From JBOHHR01 sp050740975 (lineage in GTDB: Bacteria > Pseudomonadota > Gammaproteobacteria > JBOHHR01), in NCBI GenBank assembly GCA_050740975.1, contig JBOIEE010000029.1, forward strand, positions 1 through 12,236: a stretch of 12,236 nt of DNA, given 5' to 3'. The notes under the pieces were generated by a model. The model did not search any database, was not told the origin of the DNA, and saw only the letters and a program-made list of their open reading frames with translations. The position numbers were made by a program, and so were the translations under genes. Positions 1-7,983 of this stretch are shown one piece after another; the first letter of the stretch is position 1, and every line of letters starts with the position of its first letter.

Positions 1-587
1 ATCACGATCATCTTGTCCGGCAAGCGCAGATAGCAGAGAAAAAGCGGCCTGTGGGCTTCTGTGCCGTGGCCGTTCTGCACCAGTTGAGCGGAAACCCGCA
101 GGGTCAACAGCACATAGATGAAATAGACCAGCACCAGCGAACCCCCCATCGTGGTGAGCACAATGGCGAGAAAGCCGTCGCGAAAAGGAAGGAACAAGGC
201 CAATGAGGCGATCCCAAAGCTCAGCAGGAAGAAGTCCAGATCGCGAGTGAGCCCTGTGGGTTCTGGCATCATTGCGCCGCGCAATCCGCGTTCGCGCACG
301 ACTGCAATGCCCATAATGCACATTGTTAGCGTGGACAGCATCAAGGGGGCACCAAGGATCGCGCCGACCCCGATCTCGTGGTTGACCTGCGTGTTCTCAG
401 TGCCCGCGAAAATCGCGAGGATCGGCACCAGGCTCTCAGGCATCGCCGTCCCCACGGCGGCAAAGAGCGAGCCGGTTACCCCCTCCGAGATCCCTAGCCG
501 CTCTCCAAGATGCTCCAAAGCATTGGTAAAAACTTCCGCTGCCACCACGATCAACAACAGCATCACGACGAGATTAACGACCACCAT
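1..587 (-). CDS. Sodium/calcium exchanger family membrane protein, N-terminal part (runs off the left edge)
   Basis: This is a membrane antiporter of the sodium/calcium exchanger superfamily (Na_Ca_ex type), which usually extrudes divalent cations in exchange for sodium or protons. About 195 residues are visible; the C-terminal half lies beyond position 1. The protein begins with a hydrophobic helix (residues 2-20), followed by a signature resembling the family alpha repeat, with AAVGTAMPES at about residues 43-52; Glu51 corresponds to the conserved acidic cation ligand. A second conserved stretch, EIGVGAILGAP, lies at 71-81, and further membrane helices at about 82-98, 118-135 and 138-164. 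ATG at 587 is chosen because an in-frame TAA lies just upstream; no strong Shine-Dalgarno precedes it. The gene is divergent from the aminotransferase, with only 15 bp between the two chosen start codons. The family call is firm; the transported ion is not determined. Confidence 0.85.
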   Translation of the reverse strand, partial: MVVVNLVVMLLLIVVAAEVFTNALEHLGERLGISEGVTGSLFAAVGTAMPESLVPILAIFAGTENTQVNHEIGVGAILGAPLMLSTLTMCIMGIAVVRERGLRGAMMPEPTGLTRDLDFFLLSFGIASLALFLPFRDGFLAIVLTTMGGSLVLVYFIYVLLTLRVSAQLVQNGHGTEAHRPLFLCYLRLPDKMIV

Positions 588-602
588 CAAAAATTACCCA
601 CC

Positions 603-1757
603 ATGTACCTCACATTCCTTCAACCATCGGGCAACATCGAATATGCTTCCCGAAATGCTCCAGGCTTCGGAATCAGTCTGTCCGATAATAACGTGATTCT
701 GCTCAATCCCGGCCCCGTCACACTCAGCCAGCGCGTGCGGGGCGCCCTTACCAAACCCGATCTGTGCCACCGGGAACGCGAGTTCTTCCAGTTGCAAGCG
801 AGTATTCGGGAGAGAATACCGGCGGTCTACGAGCTACCGCCCAGTTACACCGCTGTTCTTATCTCTGGTTCGGGCACCGCGGCGGTTGAGGCGATGCTGA
901 CTACCTTAATACCGACCGAGGGCAAAGTTTTAATCGTCGAAAACGGCGTATACGGCGAGAGGCTAACCCGGATAGCGAAAATATACCAGATAGACCACGC
1001 CCTATTGCACCATGCCTGGGGAGCTGCGATAGACCTCTCCGCCCTGCGACACGCCTTACGCAGCGACGCGGGCATCACCCATATGGCCCTTGTGCACCAT
1101 GAGACCACCACCGGCCGGCTTAATAATCTGGCCGACATCGCGGACATCTGTGGTAATCGAGTGAGCTTGTTAATCGATGCGGTGAGCAGCTTTGGCGCAG
1201 AGGCCATCGATTTTCCCGACTGGAACATCGCCGCCGCGGCGGCCACAGCCAACAAATGCCTACACGGTGCGCCGGGGGTATCCTTTGTTGTGCTGCGCCG
1301 CGCATTGCTGGCAGAGGCACCCAAACGCAGCCTCTACTTGGATTTGGCGAATTATTGTCAACACCAGGACCGGGAAAGCACACCCTTTACCCCGTCAATC
1401 CCGTGCTTCTACGCTCTTGAAGAGGCGCTGAAAGAATTAGAAGACCAAGGAGGAAGACCAGCCCGCTACCGGCAGTACCGCGAATCTATAGCCCTGGTGC
1501 TTGGCGGTCTGGACGCTTTGGGGATCGAGCCCCTGCTTCGTGCAGAGGAGTCCTCCGTGGTGCTCAACGCCTTCCGGCTGCCGCCCGGAATGAGCTACGA
1601 CACGCTGCACGACGGGCTTAAGAAGCAGGGTTTCGTTATCTACGCGGGCCAGGGAATCCTCGCCGAATCGATCTTCAGGGTCTCGGTCATGGGGGAAATC
1701 CCCCGTACACAGCTGGAGCGTTTTCTGGACACCATGCGCCAGATCCTTCGACGGTAA
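603..1757 (+). CDS. phnW: 2-aminoethylphosphonate aminotransferase, PhnW type (class V PLP enzyme)
   Basis: This is a fold-type I, class V aminotransferase of about 384 aa, the usual length for 2-aminoethylphosphonate:pyruvate transaminase, which converts 2-aminoethylphosphonate and pyruvate to phosphonoacetaldehyde and alanine. The near-N-terminal signature LLNPGPVTLS and the following LCHREREF are characteristic of PhnW. LIDAVSSFG carries the PLP-ring aspartate (Asp192), and ATANKCLHG carries the probable Schiff-base lysine (Lys218). The C-terminal FVIYAGQG...FRVSVMGEI block also fits. The start is uncertain. The frame is open from 510, but the residues before 603 are antisense to the exchanger and not protein-like. 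ATG at 603 is the first credible start and lacks a Shine-Dalgarno; GTG at 693 is an alternative but would cut close to the LLNPGPV motif. No other phosphonate gene is visible, so a catabolic versus biosynthetic role cannot be decided. Confidence 0.88.
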   Translation: MYLTFLQPSGNIEYASRNAPGFGISLSDNNVILLNPGPVTLSQRVRGALTKPDLCHREREFFQLQASIRERIPAVYELPPSYTAVLISGSGTAAVEAMLTTLIPTEGKVLIVENGVYGERLTRIAKIYQIDHALLHHAWGAAIDLSALRHALRSDAGITHMALVHHETTTGRLNNLADIADICGNRVSLLIDAVSSFGAEAIDFPDWNIAAAAATANKCLHGAPGVSFVVLRRALLAEAPKRSLYLDLANYCQHQDRESTPFTPSIPCFYALEEALKELEDQGGRPARYRQYRESIALVLGGLDALGIEPLLRAEESSVVLNAFRLPPGMSYDTLHDGLKKQGFVIYAGQGILAESIFRVSVMGEIPRTQLERFLDTMRQILRR

Positions 1758-1947
1758 ACCGTGTTCTTTCGGCTGGCGTGCGTTTCGGGCCTTACAACGA
1801 TTCATCAACATACGCTTTCGCCGGTACCTGACCCATAGGAGTAAGGGCCGAGGTTTCGGATGGCGGAGATTTCCGAATAAGAGACTGTTGGCCCGAAAGT
1901 ACCTTGCACGATAGCGCCCAGGCTTCTACCCGAATTCACCAATCTAT

Positions 1948-2457
1948 TTAACTCGCCGCCTTCCTCATGCTCTGGTCAAAATCGCGTCCTAAGAAGCATA
2001 AGCCCCATGCGATCAGAACGCCGATGAAGAACGCCACCCACGTGCCTCCATCCCATTCTCCGTAGTAAATCATCGCGCCTGGAACGATTGCGACAGCGAG
2101 ATTCCAACAAGTGGCTCTCATGTACCAGAAGTACAGCGCGAGATCGTGGCGAGGGTCATTGGCACGGAGATTCGCAAACCAGGGGTCCGGGTTCGGCGGG
2201 CCAGGGAGGCGGGCGAGCCATTGCTTGATGCATTTCACGCTCAGTAATCCTCGTTGTATCCCGTGGCAGAGAAGGCCAAGAGCATAGATGAGGACAATAG
2301 CGAGCACTACCGTCAGCGTTTGATGGGCAGTGTTGGCTTCGCCTGGGAGACACTGAGCCAACAAGAAGCCCGCATGCCAGAACGCGCCGAATAGCAGCAC
2401 GCCCGGCACGAAGAAAGCGACGTCGAATACCCGGAAGAAGCTCAAGGATTTTTCCAT
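1948..2457 (-). CDS. Small four-helix membrane protein, candidate RADAR accessory (RdrC/Csx27-like)
   Basis: This is a 169-aa integral membrane protein with two hydrophobic pairs: helices at about residues 10-34 and 48-68, then 112-133 and 138-156. A polar, basic, proline-rich loop (about 69-110) separates the pairs. The N-terminus carries FFRVFDVAFFVPG and the C-terminus ends in a charged tail. An AGG-type ribosome site lies about 6 nt before ATG 2457. It is the third gene of the minus-strand operon, 106 bp after rdrB, with no obvious terminator in the gap. RADAR loci are known to carry optional membrane genes: RdrC, related to Csx27, or RdrD, a SLATT protein. Two helix pairs and about 170 residues fit the Csx27-like kind better than SLATT, which usually has two helices followed by a long helical tail. 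I assign it by position and topology, not by a confirmed motif; it may be an undescribed family. Confidence 0.6.
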   Translation of the reverse strand: MEKSLSFFRVFDVAFFVPGVLLFGAFWHAGFLLAQCLPGEANTAHQTLTVVLAIVLIYALGLLCHGIQRGLLSVKCIKQWLARLPGPPNPDPWFANLRANDPRHDLALYFWYMRATCWNLAVAIVPGAMIYYGEWDGGTWVAFFIGVLIAWGLCFLGRDFDQSMRKAAS

Positions 2458-2563
2458 GAGGAACCTACTTTGTCATCTCGTGCAGGACAAGTGTTCGAAC
2501 AAACGTGCATCCCGCTCGCGTGCCGACCAATCGGTCGCGGCCCTCTGGGGCGGTTCTCGGTGG

Positions 2564-5278
2564 CTAGGGCGGCCATGCGACGGGTGAGATTTCCAGATTC
2601 AAGATAGGTTTGATGCTCGGTTTTTCAAGCGGTGTTCCGGCGGTTGCGAAACCCAGTCGGCGCGGTAGCGTGAAGCGATTGCGCAGACCGGTTTCCCGCG
2701 TCTCATCGAGCCAGCAAGCCGCTTCGGCCTCAGAAAGGCCGGCGAGCACTAGCGCATCGTGCAACAACTGGTATTCTTGGGGTAGCTTGGTCGCGAAGGT
2801 GAGCGGGTCATCCGAGCCGATGCAAACGGACACGGGCGGGGCGTCGCCCGAGCTTCGAGGAGGGCGCAGGCGCCAGAGGGGGTGCCTGGTGAGATCGGAA
2901 AGATCTCCGATCAAGAGATTCGAGCTCGGATTTACCTCGACCGCGATCCCCCGCTGCCCCAGTTTCTGGCGTATCCCGGCCTGGAGGAGCACGAGCACCT
3001 CGCCTTCCAGGCTCGGGTCCACCCACTCGATCTCACGTCCTTGCATGAATACCGCGGGATCCCTCAGATAGCGTTCGGGCACCGGTACGGGACGATCGAG
3101 CCTACCTCGCCGCCGCGCCAGTCCATTCGGAAAAGCGGTAAGGGAAAGCCACCGCTCGTTGTAAAGAAGATCCACGAACATTTCGAAGTCGAAGGGCGAG
3201 ACAGACGCGTCGAATACTTCTTTAGACAGCCGGGCAATCTCGCGCTCTAGCATCGGCGCACGGCCCGAGGGTGGATCGATGCTCTCGTGCGCATACCAGG
3301 CCCATTCCCAGGCGAGATCGAACAAACGTTCTTCCCGTGCCATTGGAATACGTCCGGCACGCTCGGCCCACTCGCGTGGCTCTACGCCAAGCGCTAAGCC
3401 ATGGCCGATACGATCACCTTCCCGCAGCCCAAGCCGGCGCACCGCTTCATCGACATTGCGCAACCCCGTGAGGAGGTGCACGAAGTCTTCCCCCGCATGC
3501 GCCGTCGTTCGCAATCCCGGTACCGCCTTCCCGTACCGCTGGCGCAGGACCTGAGAAGTCGCGTCCCCCGTCTCTCGAACATAGCGAAATAGCGGCGCTA
3601 GCACCCAGGTGGGGACGCCGAGCTCATCGGTACAGACATCAATTCCGCGAAGGAGCTCGAGTGAGAGCGGAAAGTGCCAGAGCACCCACGCGAACGAGAG
3701 CGCTTCGTTCCTTTTGAAGTTATAAAACTGCGCGTAGCGGAATCCCGAAGGATTCCCGGAAGGCGGTTTGCCGTAGCGGCAAGATGGATCGGCGTGACCA
3801 AGGCACCCGTGGGCGGTCGGGCTTCCTTCCTTGGCCTTGCCGCCGCGATCCTTGTTGAAATGCAGGACCACACCGACCTCAAGGTCGGAGAGAGGATTAC
3901 TCCCGCTGCTGGCTGGTTTGTGGTGGTGGAGCGCTTGCGCCGCGAGATCGATGTCACGCACGAAGTGGAGTAAGGCGCTGCGATGAGCGTCCGGGGCGGT
4001 GCGGATTTCCAGCGAGCGTAGACCCGCGCCGTGGCCGCCGATCGAGGCGGCCGCTTCCGTGAGCAGCCTCTTGCTTAACGGTCGGCGTCCGGGCTTGATG
4101 CGGCCATAGAAGCGGATAAACCATTGCAAGCCTGGGGTCATGGGCCGCTGCGTCACGTGGCGATAAAACAGCACGCGAATGCGGACGATCTGCCAGAACA
4201 AGACCGCAAAGGTGCGATCAGCGGGCGCGGAGCGTAGATAGCGGAGACCTTCGGTGATGAATCGCATCTCCGGCGTTGGCCCACCTGAGGACGGCGCCGG
4301 GAAGAAGACCCCGATCGGATCCGCACGGTGGACCTGATTGAGCGCGGAGGGAAATGGCTGCCAGGTCGGGCCGCCGCCGAGTTGCACATAGAGTGACTGG
4401 AGCTGAGAGAAAGCCGCCCCTCCCGAGCCAGTCAAGCTCCCCAGCTTGAGATCATCGAGAGAGCGCTTGGCCCAGGCGTATGCGCCGACGCCGAGCATCG
4501 TCACGATTGTCGTCGATACCACATGCTTGAGATACGCTTCGAGATCTCGCGCACCAGCGGCTAGATAGGCGGCCAGTACGTAACGGGCAATGGCGGCCCG
4601 CAGCAGCCAAGGTGCCAGATCCCGGCCTTCATTCAGAGCCGCCCCTGGGCTCTGGAAGGCGCCCTCCTTCGTCCCCGGCCGTGCGACGGCCCAAAGCGCA
4701 CTGAGCCACATCAGCGGAAACTCCAGCGCGGCGCCGATATGGAGGTGGACTTCTGCATAACCGCGATCCGCGAGCTGCTGCGAGAGCGTCGGCGCCAGCA
4801 GCGCTATGTCTACCGGAGAGCGGCGAGGGTCGGAAAGGGCCGCGAGCAGAAGGTCGGGAGGCAAGGCGAAGGAAAGCCAACGCCAGGCAGCGCGGGCACG
4901 CGCCGCGCGGGGCTCGAGATCGGAGGGACCCCTCGCGTGCGGCGCCGTATCCAGCGCGGGGGCGGCGATCGGACCGCGGGCCTCGAGAAACTGCCGCGCG
5001 AGCCGGCCTAAATACACGTGCAGAGGAACAGGGCGGCTCGCCGCGCCACCAAACCAGAGAGCGTCGCGGATCGCGACCGCCTCATCGATTGAAAAGGCTG
5101 GGAATGAACCCAGCGTATGCCGCTCCGCCGCGCGCCAGAGAGCACTGCTGTTTCCCTTGAGCTCTGGATCGAGCTCGATCACAGCGAACCTTAACGCGGC
5201 CTCGGAAGCGAGCGGTATCGCGGCCATCTCTGCCACCACGTGATCGATCGGAATGGCGGCGAGGCGGGCGCTGTTCAT
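2564..5278 (-). CDS. rdrB: RADAR system adenosine-deaminase protein RdrB
   Basis: This is a 904-aa protein with a divergent adenosine deaminase (TIM-barrel amidohydrolase) core spread over a much longer chain than the 330-350 aa of ordinary deaminases, as expected for RdrB. All expected active-site elements are visible. HLH gives His178 and His180; HAGED gives metal ligand His594 and catalytic Glu597; RIGHG gives His626; EVNPSSN lies at 781-787; and SDDP gives Asp823 and Asp824. The long N-terminal half and the stretch 425-520, including a His/Cys-rich segment at 490-500, have no counterpart in ordinary adenosine deaminases. In characterised RADAR systems RdrB forms a dodecameric shell and works with RdrA to deaminate adenosine in RNA and/or adenine nucleotides during phage infection. 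ATG 5278 overlaps the rdrA stop as ATGA, implying translational coupling. A housekeeping deaminase is unlikely given the length and partner gene. Confidence 0.93.
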   Translation of the reverse strand: MNSARLAAIPIDHVVAEMAAIPLASEAALRFAVIELDPELKGNSSALWRAAERHTLGSFPAFSIDEAVAIRDALWFGGAASRPVPLHVYLGRLARQFLEARGPIAAPALDTAPHARGPSDLEPRAARARAAWRWLSFALPPDLLLAALSDPRRSPVDIALLAPTLSQQLADRGYAEVHLHIGAALEFPLMWLSALWAVARPGTKEGAFQSPGAALNEGRDLAPWLLRAAIARYVLAAYLAAGARDLEAYLKHVVSTTIVTMLGVGAYAWAKRSLDDLKLGSLTGSGGAAFSQLQSLYVQLGGGPTWQPFPSALNQVHRADPIGVFFPAPSSGGPTPEMRFITEGLRYLRSAPADRTFAVLFWQIVRIRVLFYRHVTQRPMTPGLQWFIRFYGRIKPGRRPLSKRLLTEAAASIGGHGAGLRSLEIRTAPDAHRSALLHFVRDIDLAAQALHHHKPASSGSNPLSDLEVGVVLHFNKDRGGKAKEGSPTAHGCLGHADPSCRYGKPPSGNPSGFRYAQFYNFKRNEALSFAWVLWHFPLSLELLRGIDVCTDELGVPTWVLAPLFRYVRETGDATSQVLRQRYGKAVPGLRTTAHAGEDFVHLLTGLRNVDEAVRRLGLREGDRIGHGLALGVEPREWAERAGRIPMAREERLFDLAWEWAWYAHESIDPPSGRAPMLEREIARLSKEVFDASVSPFDFEMFVDLLYNERWLSLTAFPNGLARRRGRLDRPVPVPERYLRDPAVFMQGREIEWVDPSLEGEVLVLLQAGIRQKLGQRGIAVEVNPSSNLLIGDLSDLTRHPLWRLRPPRSSGDAPPVSVCIGSDDPLTFATKLPQEYQLLHDALVLAGLSEAEAACWLDETRETGLRNRFTLPRRLGFATAGTPLEKPSIKPILNLEISPVAWPP

Positions 5279-7752
5279 TTTGGCTGATTGGGCTTCGGAA
5301 TCGTCTTAAACGGTTCTCCGCTCGGGTCGATATAGCTTTTCCAAGCTCGCTTCAGGGGGTCCAGGTCATATGATTTGAGACCCGCGCTTTCCAACGGTTT
5401 AAAAACGTCTACGACGTGCCGGCCGATCGCAGGAAGATTTTGCTTCCAGAATTCAGCGAGCGTTTGATTCGAAAGGATGTACTTGGCGGTCTCTTTATCG
5501 ATCCCGCTCACCGCAGGCCAGAGGAAATAGGCGAGGCGCGTGAGCCATTCAGCAGCCCTACCGCCTCTGCGATCCCGTCGATCTTTGAATTTATCGCGCA
5601 GGGTCGAAAGACGCTCAGTCAAAGTCTCCCAATCTAACTTCGGTTGCTCCGATGCGGCTCGAAGCGGATTCTCCCGTAGCATGACCGCAGCGCCAGCGTC
5701 GAGCCAGAAATAAACAAAATATTTTGTATCCACCAACCTAGCTTCTAATGCGGCGTTCCAGTAGTGTAAGAAGATATCGAACTCCCAAAAGCTCATGAAC
5801 GACGGAGCAGGCCATCGTATCCAAGTTGCCTTTGAAGAGCTAACTCGCCAGTCTGTATATGCCCACACCTGTGGATATATCCACAGGTTAGGTTGCGAGA
5901 ACTCCCTTGCTTTGAACATTAGGAGGTCGTGAAGAAGCACAAGTGCCGAGGTGGTGTTGGCGGAAAAGGAACGCTCCAAGGCCCTTCTGATCTCCTCCTC
6001 AAGCTGGATGGGATCGACTGCGATCGGTGAAGGCCAAGTAGACGAGCCTGGACACAAACGCCAACCCTCTCCTGAATAAAACTGCACAGCATGTGCGAAC
6101 GGATAATTCAAGTTGTTGATCCGCAGATTGAGGCTAGATTCGGTCTCTGGTAAACAGCTAACCGAAAACGACAGCTCCCAGGCGCCGCTCGTCGGGCTTC
6201 GCCGTAAACCCTCGCGAAAGCGCCGCCGGTCCGTGGGCGAAAGAGAGGGGTCTTCGTCGATCATACTGCGCGTGTGGCGCCCCAGGAGATCAACGAGTTC
6301 GTTCCATTTCTTGTCCCGGTGTTCCTGAGATCCCCATCGCGCTGCCGACTTTTCCTTATCATAATTGGGATCGATCGGGTAGCGATCATCGGCTTCTTTC
6401 AAAAAAAACCACGAATCGGCAACCCAGCGCGGCGGCATCTTAAGCATGGCCTTGGCCCTGTAATAGCTTTGGTCTACACGGTCTTTCGTGATGTCCTCGG
6501 TTTCGGAAAGCGATTCGTGAGCGGGGTACAGAAGAAAGTCGCGTAAGGAGTATATAGATTTGCCTGCCATAAGCGGCTCGGAATCGGAGGCGATACCCGC
6601 CGGGAAGCGCTCGAGCAGCGCGTGGAACCGCGGTGCAGACGCGCCCAAGGGCTGGAAGTTGAGCGTATCGGCTACCGTCATGCCCCGTAAGCCGATCCGC
6701 TGTGCCGGGGGAAGCAGCTTGCGCAAGGCATTTGCGGACACCGCGCCGACGATGAAAGCTACATGGTTCGCTTGCATCGAGAGGGGATTCAGCCGCGCGC
6801 GGTGGCTCAAAAGGCTCGCGAAGTCCCCGGAATATTTGAGATTCAACACGGTTTCGATCACTTCGATATGTCCGAGCACGATCGCGAAGAGCCTGGGAAC
6901 GGAGATCATCTGGATGAGCCTCAGCGTTTCCAAGCAGCGGAGCGGGTTAAGATCGACATCGTCGACCGAGACCACGAAGAGTGGATCGGTGACGCCGCCA
7001 CCGCGGAAGATGCAGCGCGCGAGCGCCTCGAGGCACTGAGCCAGATTCAGGTTGAAAGACTGCCGGTCGCGCTCCGCGCGCATCGCCTCCACGGCGAAGC
7101 TATCGGGGTCTAGCTGTCCCTGCCGCTCGGGGAGGTTTCCGTCCCAGGCGATGGCGACGCTCATTTGCAGACGTTGCAATGTCTGTAAAGGACCCAGGTA
7201 GTCCGGGTGTATTTCAAGCAGACCGCCTCGCGCCTCCTCCGCCTCACCGCATTCTGTCGATGCGGGCAAGATCCAGGCTCGGGCAACTTCTTCGATGCGC
7301 GCGAGAATTGCCACCAGGAGGTTGGCCGGGCCTGGCAACGTCGCCATGTCGATGGGCTCGAGCCAAAGCGTCCGGCCTCGGGGCGTGGCGAGCCTGCCCT
7401 CGATGTCGGGGAGGAGCTTAACCTCCTCCCCGGCCCGATGAGTCCGAATACAAGCATCGATCAGAGACAGCAGAACCGTCGTCTTCCCGATCCCACGATC
7501 CCCATGCAGGAGGGCTAATCGACTGGTGCGGTCGTAGTCTAGCCAGGGTGCGGAGCCGGCCAGTCTTGTTACCGGTGTTGGACGTGCGAGCCCTTCCGGC
7601 ACCTTCAACGCGTCTATAGCCCCCGAGATGAGGTGGACCAGTCCATTAAAGGCGTTGCGCTGCGCCTCATCGAGCCGATCGTAGCCTACGGGCCTCGGTT
7701 CCGGCCGCAGTGACTGGTGGTTCATTGGACTTTTCCCCGTGGGAAGCCTCAC
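5275..7752 (-). CDS. rdrA: RADAR system P-loop ATPase RdrA
   Basis: This is an 825-aa P-loop ATPase, the sensor/activator partner of RdrB. The Walker A motif GDRGIGKT is at residues 84-91 (Lys90, Thr91). The Walker B strand LFVVSVDDVD is at 258-267, with Asp264 and Asp265, as in STAND/AAA-like ATPases. The region 270-340 reads like the rest of the ATPase core, and the ~450-residue C-terminal part has no motif I can name, which is typical of RdrA. In studied systems RdrA forms a ring, commonly heptameric, that docks on RdrB. The operon order rdrA-rdrB with a 4-bp ATGA overlap supports a single complex. Two starts are possible. GTG 7752 has GGAGAGGA directly in front, with very short spacing. 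ATG 7725, nine codons in, has GGGGA about 8-9 nt upstream. I keep the longer form. The 3' half looks less GC-rich than rdrB by eye. Confidence 0.92.
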   Translation of the reverse strand: MRLPTGKSPMNHQSLRPEPRPVGYDRLDEAQRNAFNGLVHLISGAIDALKVPEGLARPTPVTRLAGSAPWLDYDRTSRLALLHGDRGIGKTTVLLSLIDACIRTHRAGEEVKLLPDIEGRLATPRGRTLWLEPIDMATLPGPANLLVAILARIEEVARAWILPASTECGEAEEARGGLLEIHPDYLGPLQTLQRLQMSVAIAWDGNLPERQGQLDPDSFAVEAMRAERDRQSFNLNLAQCLEALARCIFRGGGVTDPLFVVSVDDVDLNPLRCLETLRLIQMISVPRLFAIVLGHIEVIETVLNLKYSGDFASLLSHRARLNPLSMQANHVAFIVGAVSANALRKLLPPAQRIGLRGMTVADTLNFQPLGASAPRFHALLERFPAGIASDSEPLMAGKSIYSLRDFLLYPAHESLSETEDITKDRVDQSYYRAKAMLKMPPRWVADSWFFLKEADDRYPIDPNYDKEKSAARWGSQEHRDKKWNELVDLLGRHTRSMIDEDPSLSPTDRRRFREGLRRSPTSGAWELSFSVSCLPETESSLNLRINNLNYPFAHAVQFYSGEGWRLCPGSSTWPSPIAVDPIQLEEEIRRALERSFSANTTSALVLLHDLLMFKAREFSQPNLWIYPQVWAYTDWRVSSSKATWIRWPAPSFMSFWEFDIFLHYWNAALEARLVDTKYFVYFWLDAGAAVMLRENPLRAASEQPKLDWETLTERLSTLRDKFKDRRDRRGGRAAEWLTRLAYFLWPAVSGIDKETAKYILSNQTLAEFWKQNLPAIGRHVVDVFKPLESAGLKSYDLDPLKRAWKSYIDPSGEPFKTIPKPNQPK
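5867..5888. repeat. Perfect 22-bp palindrome inside rdrA, with two back-to-back near-consensus DnaA boxes
   Basis: The half-site ACCTGTGGATA is followed immediately by its exact reverse complement, so all 22 bases are self-complementary. On each strand it contains ATATCCACA, which differs from the DnaA box TTATCCACA only at the first base. It lies in the rdrA reading frame and encodes the residues around LWIYPQ (about 623-628), so part of the match may reflect codon choice. The palindrome is seen directly; any binding role is inference. Confidence 0.8.
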
Positions 7753-7771
7753 TCCTCTCCGGAGTTTTTTT
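7751..7771 (-). promoter_or_regulatory. Stem-loop over the rdrA ribosome-binding site and GTG start
   Basis: On the minus strand the leader reads seven A residues, then ACTCC, loop GGAGA, then GGAGT. The five-base stem arms (7761-7765 and 7751-7755) pair exactly. One GGAG lies in the loop, and the second lies in the 3' arm together with the first bases of GTG 7752. Folding would therefore cover the upstream start and favour ATG 7725. Read on the plus strand, the same element is a short stem followed by seven T, like a weak terminator, but no plus-strand gene is seen ending here. Confidence 0.4.
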
Positions 7772-7788
7772 GTTCAAAAATTCTGCCC

Positions 7789-7797
7789 AGTTTAGCA
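7789..7797 (-). promoter_or_regulatory. Possible extended -10 promoter element for the rdrA-rdrB operon
   Basis: The minus strand has TGCTAAACT, an extended -10 form (TG, one base, then TAAACT, which matches TATAAT at four of six positions). It would give a leader of roughly 25-35 nt before GTG 7752. I see no convincing -35 box at the usual distance. The assignment rests on position and this one hexamer. Confidence 0.3.
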
Positions 7798-7983
7798 CAC
7801 GGCTATTGGAGAATGTGATTTTCGGCTACATTAGGAATAATCGATGAGCCGTGAGCTTGCGAGGCTGCGCGTGGAGGCTCGATCGCAGTGGCGAACGGTG
7901 ACTGACGAAGAGCCACGCGCTCGCGTTACCTAAAAATGATGCCCGGTGGTTCAACAACTGCTGTAGGCGGAGGCGGACCGACA

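Noticed and set aside
151..696. Plus-strand open frame (181 aa) across the exchanger
   Set aside because: Rich in Ser/Arg/Pro with no family resemblance, while the minus strand reads as a clear membrane transporter.
845..1324. Minus-strand open frame (159 aa) opposite the aminotransferase gene
   Set aside because: Antisense of conserved PhnW motifs, low-complexity Ala/Ser/Arg composition, no ribosome site.
1855..1877. Inverted repeat TTCGGA / TCCGAA with 11-base loop between phnW and the membrane gene
   Set aside because: Short stem, long loop, no T run; expected often by chance in a 190-bp gap.
2524..2537. Small hairpin CGACC-AATC-GGTCG between rdrB and the membrane gene
   Set aside because: Only five pairs and no T run, so it does not show that the membrane gene is a separate transcription unit.
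7844..7933. 29-codon plus-strand open frame in the gap between rdrA and the peptidase
   Set aside because: No good Shine-Dalgarno, no recognisable motif, and short enough to be chance.
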